A stretch of DNA of 6,169 bases from CAZOWW01 sp964583765 (GCA_964583765.1 CAZOWW010000208.1:1-6169), one strand, 5' to 3'. Positions 1-5,532 are shown, counted from the first letter of the stretch. The notes: generated by a model from the sequence alone, not told the origin. Translations and numbers: made by a program.

Positions 1-351
1 CAGACGAAGACATCCACGCGGACAGACGACAAGTAGTCGGTCGAGCCCAAGACCTCGGTCACCCGGTAGCGAATCCGTCAACCAGATCGGACGCCGGGTC
101 ACTGCGCGCAAGCCAACACAGCCGAGCCCACCCTTACGACCGTGCCGACCCGGTCGTAAGGGTGAACCACCTCACCGTAGGAGATCCATCCGATTCGTCG
201 AAGGACGGCCCGGCGCTGTCCGCGAATCTCCGTGGGCGGCCCACCACAACTGCTTGGCGAATCCGAACATCGCGGGTCGCGTCGCCACGGCGCCGACCAT
301 TCCAGGGCGGGGCAGGATTCCCCTGCGCCGCGGGGCTGTGAGAGGACAATG
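1..351. other. Upstream region without a supportable gene
   Basis: All plus-strand frames were read here. Two stay open for long stretches, as expected at this GC content, but neither gives protein-like sequence, a usable ribosome binding site or a known motif. The minus-strand open frame crossing the region is the complement of the kinase N-terminus and is Arg/Pro/Ser-rich, so I treat it as a shadow. The only structured element seen is the inverted repeat at 129-164. The kinase promoter should lie in this interval, but I could not pick convincing -35/-10 boxes. Confidence 0.5.
129..164. repeat. Perfect 14-bp inverted repeat upstream of the kinase gene
   Basis: The left arm CACCCTTACGACCG (129-142) is exactly the reverse complement of the right arm CGGTCGTAAGGGTG (151-164), with an 8-nt loop (143-150). 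No T-run follows on either strand. It could be an intrinsic terminator of a gene lying to the left, or an operator or attenuator of the kinase cluster, whose start lies about 190 bp downstream. The AT-containing core (TTACGACC / GGTCGTAA) is unlike the purely GC hairpin at 3097-3139 and leans slightly towards a protein-binding dyad, but that is inference. Confidence 0.6.
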
Positions 352-1695
352 ATGGGCCAGCCCGCGCTGACCGCACTACCGCGTATCGCGCGACCTGCGT
401 TGCCGGAGCCGCTGGAGGGGACCTCGACCGGCGCCCTGGGTATCCTCGGCGGGCGGTACCGCCTCGAAGGTCTTCTGGGCCGGGGCGGAATGGCCGATGT
501 CTTCGCTGCCATCGACGAGTCGCTGGGGCGGCGCGTCGCGGTCAAGGTGTTCCGGCCCGGAAGCGGTGTGGCCCGGGAACGTCAGCGATTCCGCTCGGAG
601 ATCGAACTGCTGGCTTCACTGGACCATCCGCACCTGGTCCGGTTGTTCGACGCCGGCACCGACGAGCAACAACCCTGGTGCGTGATGCAACTCGTGGACG
701 GGCGAACCCTTGCACGTCCCCCGAACCCGCTCACCTCCCGGCGACTCCTGGGGATCGGCGCCGACATTGCCAGCGCACTCGCACACGTGCACCAGCGCAA
801 CATCGTCCACCGCGACATCAAACCGAGCAACGTGCTCCTGGGCCGCGACGGCGAGGCGTACCTGTGCGACTTCGGAGTCGCCCGGACCATCGAGACGACG
901 GAATCGACTCGCACCGACCCACTCGTCGGCACCGGCGCCTACCTGTCGCCGGAACAGGTCCGCGGGGGTCCTGTGACAACCGCCAGTGACGTGTTCGCGC
1001 TCGGACTGGTCCTCCTCGAGGGGATCACGGGCCGGCGCGAATACCCGGGAGGGCCCATCGAGGCGGCCGTGGCCCGCCTGTACCGCTCGCCACGCATCCC
1101 TTCCACCCTGGACCCGCCCCTGGCGGCCCTGCTCGCCGCCATGACCACGACCGAACCCGCCGACCGGCCCACCGCCATCGCCGTGGCCCATCGCTTGAGC
1201 ACCCTGTGCGCCCAGGTCACCACTGCCCCCGACGAGCACATCGCACCTGCCCGAAGGACCACCAAGCTGCGGATCGCAGCAATGTTCGCCTTCGCAACCG
1301 GCGCCGGGCGCGCAGTGGGGCCCGGACCAGGACGCAGCTCGACATCCTTCTCCTCGCCCCACCGGACGTCCACGACCTCTGCCGCGGTACCGGCCGCGCC
1401 AGGCGCGCCCCCCGCAGACGTGGCGCGAGCCACAGTGGGACCGGTGGCGGTGTCACAGCCAAGCCCTGGGACAGATACCCCGGCCGCGACTCGCACCCAA
1501 TCACCGGCAGGCGAGCGCCGGAACAGCGTCAGGGTGCATTCCCTCCACGGTGACCGTCATCGAAGGGGACGCTCATCGACCTCGACACCTGGCCCGATCG
1601 CGGCCGGACCAGGCGGACCCACCCTGCTGGACCAATCGGCAACGGGGCCCGTGTCGGCAACCCGGCCCTGGTCGACCTGGGCCAGGTCGGTGTAG
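352..1695 (+). CDS. Hanks-type Ser/Thr protein kinase (PknB-like), C-terminus probably frame-shifted
   Basis: This is a eukaryotic-like kinase that transfers the ATP gamma-phosphate to Ser/Thr of partner proteins. Counting from the second of two adjacent ATGs (352; AGAGGA at 341-346 gives 5-nt spacing, against 2 nt for the ATG at 349), the domain spans about residues 35-285. Visible motifs are the glycine loop GRGGMADV (43-50), AVKV with Lys65, a helix-C Glu near 83, the catalytic loop HRDIKPSN (153-160), DFG (173-175), SPE in place of APE (199-201), Asp213 and Arg272. Several Thr/Ser residues lie in the activation segment (182-194). A short hydrophobic stretch (about 308-319) resembles a membrane helix but is too short and is followed by Arg320. 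An Ala/Pro/Thr-rich linker follows. No PASTA or other sensor domain is seen. After about position 1510 the frame stops looking protein-like, while better coding signal appears in other frames up to 1754. It starts a same-strand cluster with the next two genes. The kinase call is firm; its natural end is not. Confidence 0.93.
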   Translation: MGQPALTALPRIARPALPEPLEGTSTGALGILGGRYRLEGLLGRGGMADVFAAIDESLGRRVAVKVFRPGSGVARERQRFRSEIELLASLDHPHLVRLFDAGTDEQQPWCVMQLVDGRTLARPPNPLTSRRLLGIGADIASALAHVHQRNIVHRDIKPSNVLLGRDGEAYLCDFGVARTIETTESTRTDPLVGTGAYLSPEQVRGGPVTTASDVFALGLVLLEGITGRREYPGGPIEAAVARLYRSPRIPSTLDPPLAALLAAMTTTEPADRPTAIAVAHRLSTLCAQVTTAPDEHIAPARRTTKLRIAAMFAFATGAGRAVGPGPGRSSTSFSSPHRTSTTSAAVPAAPGAPPADVARATVGPVAVSQPSPGTDTPAATRTQSPAGERRNSVRVHSLHGDRHRRGRSSTSTPGPIAAGPGGPTLLDQSATGPVSATRPWSTWARSV

Positions 1696-1754
1696 CCGGC
1701 CTGCCGCCCACCCGCACCAACAACGAGATCGAGAACTCCTGGTTCGGTCTCTGA
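1554..1754 (+). other. Likely true C-terminal coding segment of the kinase, in another frame
   Basis: The frame ending in TGA at 1752-1754 reads LIDLDTWPDRG, then IGNGARVGNPALVDLGQVGV, and ends NNEIENSWFGL. From about 1640 almost every third codon base is G or C, and the sequence looks more like protein than the kinase frame here, which gives an Arg/Ser/Pro-rich tail. Just upstream, a different frame (about 1532-1570) reads IPSTVTVIEGDA. Removing one base near 1532-1534 and one from the GGGG at 1565-1568 would join kinase, IPSTVTVIEG and this segment into one protein of about 466 residues ending 49 nt before the next gene. I recognise no domain in it. It has no start codon with a ribosome binding site of its own. 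Confidence 0.45.
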
Positions 1755-1803
1755 GCTGAGTGTCCCTGCCGATCGGATAACGGCCGGGCCACTCGAGGAG
1801 GAC

Positions 1804-2409
1804 ATGATGAACACATTCGGTTGGATCATCATCGGGCTGGTGGCGGTAGTGCTTGCCGCCCTGGCTTCCCTGACGATCCGGAACCGCAGGACGGGGCGAC
1901 TCAGGCGGAGGTTCGGTCCCGAATACGAGCGGGTCATCGAGGAGACGAGTAGCCGACGCGAGGGCGAGAGGCAACTCACCGAGGTGGCCGAGCGCCGGGA
2001 CAGCCTGACCATCCGCCCTCTGGATGCCGCCAGTCGGTCGCGTTACTGCGAGCAGTGGGAGGTCGTGCAGGCCCGCTTCGTGGACGAGCCCGCCAGAGCG
2101 GTGAACGACGCGGACGCCTTGATCACCTCGGTCCTGAGCGACCGCGGCTACCCCGTGGAGGACTTCGGCGAGCGCACCAGCCTGGTGGGCGTCGACCATC
2201 CGGAGGTCGTGCGGCACTACCGGGCGGCCCGCGCCGACCACCTCGAGCGGCGCGACGGCGAGGAACCCGACACGGAGCAGCAAAGGGTGGAATTCGTCCA
2301 TTACCGCGAGCTTTTCCATGCCCTTGTCAAGGATGAGGAACGCTCCGATGGCCACTCGGTCGACGCCATGGACGAGGCCAGTCCCGATTATCCCAGAAGT
2401 ATCCGATAG
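1804..2409 (+). CDS. Membrane-anchored protein of unknown function, paralogous to the next gene
   Basis: The gene encodes 201 residues starting at one of two adjacent ATGs (1804 or 1807), behind GAGGAG at 1795-1800; 1807 has the better spacing (6 nt). Residues 6-24 form one hydrophobic helix followed by a basic stretch (RNRRTGRLRRR, 26-36), so the N-terminus is probably a membrane anchor with the remainder in the cytoplasm by the positive-inside rule. Residues 40-70 are highly charged and probably helical. Two blocks recur in the downstream neighbour: W-x3-Q-x-RFVDEPA (85-97) and TEQQR...YRELFHALV (157-175). I recall hypothetical actinobacterial proteins with this pair of blocks, but cannot name a function or verify the family here. 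No catalytic or metal-binding motif is visible, and there is a single Cys (82). It lies 17 nt before the repeat protein and 108 nt after the annotated kinase stop (49 nt if the kinase ends at 1754), consistent with one transcript. Confidence 0.88.
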   Translation: MMNTFGWIIIGLVAVVLAALASLTIRNRRTGRLRRRFGPEYERVIEETSSRREGERQLTEVAERRDSLTIRPLDAASRSRYCEQWEVVQARFVDEPARAVNDADALITSVLSDRGYPVEDFGERTSLVGVDHPEVVRHYRAARADHLERRDGEEPDTEQQRVEFVHYRELFHALVKDEERSDGHSVDAMDEASPDYPRSIR

Positions 2410-2426
2410 GAGCAGGAGGAACAGCG

Positions 2427-3082
2427 ATGAGCATCGTCGAATCCAAGTTCCGTTCGACCCCAGGGGACACTGACCGTGATCCCGACACACTTACGGATGA
2501 CGCCGCAGGGCTGGTTCCCGCCACGACCGAGGACACCTCGGTCCTGGTCCCCGCCACGACCGAGGACGCCGCAGGACTGGTTCCCGCCACCACCGAGGAC
2601 ACCGCGGTCCCGGTCCCCGCCACCACCGAGGACGCCGCGGTCCCGGTCCCCGCCACNNNNNNNNNNNNNNNNNNNNNNNNNNNNNNNNNNNNNNNNNNNN
2701 NNNNNNNNNNNNNNNNNNNNNNNNNNNNNNNNNNNNNNNNNNNNNNNNNNNNNNNNCCGCGGTCCCGGTCCCCGCCACCACCGAGGACGCCGCGGTCCCG
2801 GTCCCCGCCACGACCGAGGACGCCGCAGGGCTGGTTCCCGCCACGACGGGGTCCACGTCTGTGGCTGCTGCGGATTCCGATACCTGGCGCGAACTACAGG
2901 GGCGCTTCGTCGATGACCCTGCCCAGGTCGTCCGGGACGCGGCTGTGCTCGCCCAAGGCGCGATCCAGGATCTGTCCCGGGAGCTCGACGTCGCCGGTAT
3001 CTCAACGGAGGATCTCCGGACGGTCTTCCGGCGGTTGCGGGACCTCCACAGCGATCTTGTCTCCTGGAACACCACGGCCTGA
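2427..3082 (+). CDS. VPATTED-repeat protein with C-terminal domain related to the previous gene (interrupted by assembly gap)
   Basis: The start ATG has an excellent ribosome binding site (AGGAGGA at 2414-2420, 6-nt spacing), 17 nt after the previous stop. A hydrophilic leader (residues 1-25) with no signal peptide is followed by 11-residue repeats of the form [AT]-[AS]-[GV]-[LP]-V-P-A-T-T-E-D. After the N gap the same repeats resume in another frame of the window and run into a helical domain ending at TGA 3080-3082. The frame difference is an artefact of the arbitrary 100-N filler: with 11+33k missing bases the frame and repeat phase both restore, giving 188+11k residues. The C-terminal domain has W-x3-Q-x-RFVDDPA (from 2885) and STEDLR...LRDLHSDLV (3002-3061), matching the two blocks of the upstream membrane protein. 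No membrane helix is seen, so it is probably cytoplasmic. The repeats are acidic, Pro/Thr-rich and probably extended. Function is unknown; a scaffold or kinase substrate is a guess from context. Confidence 0.85.
2502..2854 (+). repeat. In-frame 33-bp tandem repeats (minisatellite)
   Basis: Units begin at 2502, 2535, 2568, 2601 and 2634 (the last cut by the gap after 23 nt). They resume at 2757 (missing its first nt), 2789 and 2822. Two sequence classes are visible: one encodes AAGLVPATTED with a GTT valine codon, the other encodes AVPVPATTED with GTC; the second unit is intermediate (TSVLVP). The first and last units share the first 26 nt exactly, although the last ends in TGS instead of TED. 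The units either side of the gap both belong to the VPVP class and are identical wherever both are known, suggesting recent copying in the middle of the array. Confidence 0.92.
2657..2756. other. Assembly gap: 100 Ns of unknown true length
   Basis: There are exactly 100 Ns, a common placeholder for a gap of unknown size. It falls inside the 33-bp tandem array, where short reads would collapse. From the repeat phase on both sides the true missing length should be 11+33k bases (k from 0 upward, or k = -1 if the flanking contigs overlap by 22 nt). One hundred is not in that series. Confidence 0.95.
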
Positions 3083-3096
3083 AGCTCTGCAGTCGT

Positions 3097-3139
3097 GACC
3101 GGGACGCACCGGGGTTGGCCACCCCGGTGCGTCCCGGTC
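3097..3139 (+). terminator. Perfect GC-rich hairpin terminator after the repeat-protein gene
   Basis: The arm GACCGGGACGCACCGGGG (3097-3114) is matched exactly by its reverse complement at 3122-3139. An added T-A pair (3115/3121) makes a 19-bp stem with a 5-nt loop. It begins 14 nt after the stop codon of the repeat-protein gene. No U-tract follows; T-less hairpins of this sort are widely predicted as terminators in high-GC actinobacteria. It marks the likely end of the kinase cluster transcript. Confidence 0.85.
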
Positions 3140-3357
3140 GAGGGTGGCGGGGGTTCCGCCGCCAGCGAATGACAGATCGGACACTGCCACGGCTCTCCCC
3201 GCCCCGGGTCCATCGACGATCGCTCCACGGGGTGACGTCAATCGGGGTGGCTGATGAGGTGTGCTCAGGTTGCTACTTTCCGTTGCGATGGTGTGCACGG
3301 TTGTCTGGTGATGGACAGCCGATGCTCGGCTCGGCTGGTGGGGGAAGGAGGCGACTG
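3140..3357. other. Intergenic region before the zinc-finger gene
   Basis: No gene is supported in these 218 bases. The plus frame of the zinc-finger gene is open through here but lacks protein-like sequence and precedes a strong ribosome binding site at 3345-3351. The promoter of the zinc-finger gene should be here, but I see no convincing boxes. An 8-bp palindrome TGACGTCA lies at 3233-3240; its significance is unknown. Confidence 0.45.
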
Positions 3358-3672
3358 GTGACTGCCGACTCGCACGAAATGGCCGTGGGCATGCAGAACA
3401 TCGGCCTGAATGGCTCGGCGCCGCATTGTGAGCATGCGGACTCACTGACGCCTGTTGTTCCCCTGCCCGCCGTCTGTCGGGAATGTCAGGCAGGTGGGAC
3501 GGACTGGCGCAGGCTCCTGGTGTGTCTGACCTGCGGGTGGGTGGCATGTTCCGATGACTCCCCGCACCACCATGCCCGGGCACACTACGAAGAGACGGAT
3601 CACCCACTTGCCGCTGAGCTCGGCCCGGGGCCAGGCCGCAGGTGGTGCTATGCGCACCAGCGGGCCGTGTGA
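3358..3672 (+). CDS. Small UBP-type zinc-finger protein
   Basis: The gene encodes 104 residues from a GTG start, chosen because AAGGAGG at 3345-3351 sits 6 nt upstream; longer in-frame starts lack such a site. The protein is almost entirely one UBP-type (ubiquitin-hydrolase) zinc finger. Candidate ligands are Cys24 and His26, Cys40 and Cys43, Cys56 and Cys59, Cys64, and His70-72, His76 and His82. The core CLTCGWVACSDDSPHHH and the ending RRWCYAH are characteristic. In eukaryotes this fold binds the free C-terminus of ubiquitin; many bacteria, especially actinobacteria, carry stand-alone versions about 80-105 residues long whose ligand is generally not known. No deubiquitinase domain accompanies it. 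The first 22 residues are poorly conserved-looking leader. It lies after the hairpin at 3097-3139 and 145 nt before the LysR gene on the same strand, so it is probably transcribed separately from the kinase cluster and could be cotranscribed with LysR. Confidence 0.87.
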   Translation: MTADSHEMAVGMQNIGLNGSAPHCEHADSLTPVVPLPAVCRECQAGGTDWRRLLVCLTCGWVACSDDSPHHHARAHYEETDHPLAAELGPGPGRRWCYAHQRAV

Positions 3673-3817
3673 ATCGTGCACCCACCGCCTCCGGCCGGAC
3701 ACGGGGCGTCCTGACCCGCCCCGACATCGTGGCCACGGCCGTCACGGCATACCCGAGATACGGCGAACCTGCGATCATTCCACTGTAGAGACGTGTGGAT
3801 GATGAGGAGCTGCGGGT

Positions 3818-4732
3818 ATGGAGCTACGCCAGCTTCGGTATTTCGTGACCCTGGCCGAGGAGTTGCATTTCGGCCGGGCGGCTGCGCGTGAGCACATCGT
3901 GCAGTCGGCGTTGAGCCAACAGATCCAGCGGCTGGAACGCGAGTTGGGTGTGGTGTTGCTGGAGCGCAGTACCCATCATGTCGCGCTGTCCCGTTCGGGA
4001 GCGGCATTCCTGGTCGAGGCACGGAAGATCCTTGCCCAGGTGGAGCTGGCGGCCAGGGTCGCCCGCAGCGCGGTGGGAGCATCACCGGCGTTGCGGGTCG
4101 GCATCATCGATGCCGGTTACGACTCGATGCCGCAGATCTTGCACGAGGCTCAGGCCAGACACCCGGACCTGGTGATCCACCAGATCGAGGTCGGGGTACC
4201 CGAGCAGTACCAACTGCTCCTCGACGGCCGTCTCGACGTTGGGATCGGACGGGCGGCGCTCGCGCCCTCCGGCGTGGCCTCACTGTTGTTCCGCCACGAC
4301 CCGCTCGGGGTCCTCGTCCCCGCCGGGCACCGGTTCGCCGATCTGCCGGGGGTACCTGTGGCGACCCTCGCGCAGGAGCCGCTGTTGCTGGCCGAGGAGA
4401 TGCAGGCGCCAGAATTCAACCAGTTCGTGGTGGAGATGTGCCGCTCAGCCGGCTTCACCCCGACGGTCTACGAAGGCACCGTGGAAAGCATCCGGGCCGC
4501 AGCGGATCTCGTCACCCAGGGGCGATGCCTGCACTGCGTTCCAGCCTCGTGCATCTCCGCGCTGCCGGGGATCGGGTGGCGGCCGCTGATCGAACCGATC
4601 TCGCACTACCCGTGGTCGATCCTGTGGCGGGCCGCCGACGGGTCCGATCATGTACGGGCCATCGTCACCTGCGCGCGGGTCATGTCCCAACGCCTCGGCT
4701 GGCTGGCCACGGCGCACCAGACGACACGGTGA
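3818..4732 (+). CDS. LysR-family transcriptional regulator
   Basis: The protein has 304 residues, the normal length for the family, with AGGAG at 3805-3809 and 8-nt spacing to the ATG. Residues 1-60 are the winged helix-turn-helix: MELRQLRYFVTLAEELHFGR opens the domain, followed by SALSQQIQRLERELGVVLLER. A linker helix (about 60-88) leads to the periplasmic-binding-protein-like effector domain (about 91-295, from LRVGIIDAG). Family members bind DNA as tetramers and respond to a small molecule, often controlling a divergent gene. Here no divergent partner exists: the upstream zinc-finger gene faces the same way and the downstream genes converge, so the target is unclear. The effector domain contains an unusual cysteine group, Cys237-x2-Cys240-x4-Cys245, where relatives usually have small hydrophobic residues in a GxGVxLVPAS-like motif, plus Cys208 and Cys285. 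The effector is unknown. Confidence 0.95.
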   Translation: MELRQLRYFVTLAEELHFGRAAAREHIVQSALSQQIQRLERELGVVLLERSTHHVALSRSGAAFLVEARKILAQVELAARVARSAVGASPALRVGIIDAGYDSMPQILHEAQARHPDLVIHQIEVGVPEQYQLLLDGRLDVGIGRAALAPSGVASLLFRHDPLGVLVPAGHRFADLPGVPVATLAQEPLLLAEEMQAPEFNQFVVEMCRSAGFTPTVYEGTVESIRAAADLVTQGRCLHCVPASCISALPGIGWRPLIEPISHYPWSILWRAADGSDHVRAIVTCARVMSQRLGWLATAHQTTR

Positions 4733-4756
4733 GCCCGAGCTCGACCGGCTCGTCAT

Positions 4757-4791
4757 CTCGGATCACTGGGATCGCTGCGGGATGATCCGAG
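4757..4791. terminator. Inverted repeat between convergent genes, possible terminator
   Basis: CTCGGATCA (4757-4765) and TGATCCGAG (4783-4791) form a perfect 9-bp stem with a 17-nt loop, 24 nt after the LysR stop. The loop is long for an intrinsic terminator and no T-run follows. A second short dyad, CTGGGC/GCCCAG (4862-4880), lies nearer to the end of the minus-strand genes. Position between convergent genes favours termination, but the folding evidence is modest. Confidence 0.4.
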
Positions 4792-4902
4792 CCCACGGCC
4801 GAGGGTTCCGCGTGCCACACGGGAGTGGTGACCCGCCCAACCGGTGCGAGAACAACACATGCTGGGCCACATGCGCCCAGGCCCCGGGGTGGTCGTGCTC
4901 AC

Positions 4903-4925
4903 TCATGAGCCATCCTCATGAGCCA
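4903..4925. repeat. Short direct repeat TCATGAGCCA at the end of the small minus-strand ORF
   Basis: The 10-mer TCATGAGCCA occurs at 4903-4912 and 4916-4925, 13 bp apart. Read on the minus strand, each copy contributes a TGA stop in a different frame: one ends the small ORF as written (4916-4918), the other would end the frame-repaired version (4903-4905). It is probably a small duplication of the gene end. Confidence 0.6.
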
Positions 4926-5095
4926 CACGCGCCTCCAGCACCCGGCATACCTCGCACAACAGCCCCCCGGCAGACGATCAGATCCCCGGCCATCGCACGT
5001 TCCTCCAACGCACCCAACGCCCCGAGTAGCTCGCCACGCTCGGCGTCCATGAACGACAGGCCCACCCGCACGCCCGCGCCCCACACCCCGACCAT
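4916..5095 (-). CDS. Very small unknown protein downstream of STAS gene, probably frame-shifted at a G run
   Basis: This is a 59-residue ORF from ATG at 5095 (AGGGGA about 7 nt upstream), starting 23 nt after the STAS stop on the same strand, so probably cotranscribed. Third codon positions are strongly G/C and the middle reads like real protein (ERGELLGALGALEERAMAGD). From the run of six Gs (plus-strand Cs 4963-4968) onward the frame becomes low-complexity (RGMPGAGGACGS). If the run had five Gs, the sequence would continue LLCEVCRVLEARVAHEDGS to a stop at 4903-4905, giving a 63-residue protein with Cys-x4-Cys-x2-Cys, a possible metal-binding set. A start at an internal ATG (residue 16, FMDAERGE) is also possible. 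I do not recognise a family. Confidence 0.5.
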   Translation of the reverse strand: MVGVWGAGVRVGLSFMDAERGELLGALGALEERAMAGDLIVCRGAVVRGMPGAGGACGS

Positions 5096-5118
5096 CGGCG
5101 TTCCCCTGCCCCGGAATC

Positions 5119-5532
5119 TCACACACCGTCGACACCACCACACACGAGATCAGCGACTCCGGCCGCCGCGTACAACCTGGGTCCCGCCCGCCGTGCCGCC
5201 GGGAGATCGAGCAACTCCGCGGTACCTGTGACCTCCAGAAGTCGGATGACCAGCCGGGAGACGGCCGCAACCCGCAGGGACCGGTGTCCGGCCATCGCGC
5301 TGGAGCGCGCCTCCAGCAGGACCGACAATCCCGCACAGTCGCAGAACCCCAGCTCGGACAGGTCGAGAACGACCGGGAGATCGGGGTAGGAACGCAACAG
5401 CTCGCGCAGACGTCGGGCCAGGACGTGGGCGTTGGACAGATCCACTTCCCCCAGCACCGCGACGTGCAGCTCGGGCACGCCCGACAGCTGGTGCGTGATC
5501 CGAAGAGGAACCGGTGGGGTATCGGCGTACAT
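5119..5532 (-). CDS. STAS-domain protein (anti-sigma factor antagonist-like) without phospho-acceptor serine
   Basis: The protein has 137 residues from ATG 5532 (GAGG about 6 nt upstream). The STAS fold covers about residues 10-112: first strands with VAVLGEVDLSNA (25-35), then VVLDLSELGFCDCAGLSVLL (54-73), a helix, and the last strand-helix VTGTAELLDL (101-110). STAS proteins such as SpoIIAA, RsbV and BldG bind anti-sigma kinases and release sigma factors, switched by phosphorylation of a Ser/Thr in a D-S-[ST]-G motif. Here the motif is Asp65-Cys66-Ala67-Gly68, so the acceptor is missing. As far as I recall, D-C-A-G variants occur in other actinobacterial STAS proteins, so this looks like a subfamily trait rather than damage. 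No RsbW-type kinase or sigma gene is in the window. Control by binding alone, or by redox state of the Cys, are both possible and untested. Confidence 0.9.
   Translation of the reverse strand: MYADTPPVPLRITHQLSGVPELHVAVLGEVDLSNAHVLARRLRELLRSYPDLPVVLDLSELGFCDCAGLSVLLEARSSAMAGHRSLRVAAVSRLVIRLLEVTGTAELLDLPAARRAGPRLYAAAGVADLVCGGVDGV

Noticed and set aside
99..545. A 148-residue minus-strand open frame opposite the kinase start
   Set aside because: It is Arg/Pro/Ser-rich, overlaps the conserved kinase glycine loop on the other strand, and shows no motif; a typical high-GC shadow.
1206..1553. Alternative plus-strand frame with LDILLLAPPDVHDLCR inside the kinase linker region
   Set aside because: Third-position bias is fair, but the rest is Arg-rich and ends in a stop, whereas the kinase frame gives a typical Ala/Pro/Thr linker. 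I could not exclude an additional frame shift here.
2502..2854. CRISPR array
   Set aside because: The 33-bp units are contiguous with no unique spacers and encode protein repeats.
3083..3228. Minus-strand reading with CPICHS, resembling a zinc-ribbon start
   Set aside because: It has no good ribosome binding site, runs straight through the perfect terminator hairpin and on into the repeat array without stopping, and the motif is only four to six residues.
2491..3228. Several open frames on both strands through the tandem repeats
   Set aside because: Repeats of a unit whose length is a multiple of three keep every frame open. Only the frame with the strong ribosome binding site and the matching C-terminal domain is credible.
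3233..3240. Palindrome TGACGTCA before the zinc-finger gene
   Set aside because: An 8-bp palindrome alone is expected by chance at this scale and no regulator or second copy supports it.
4650..5231. Long plus-strand open frame after the LysR gene
   Set aside because: It is Pro/Arg/Thr-rich without motifs and lies opposite the STAS tail and the small minus-strand ORF, whose codon bias is better.
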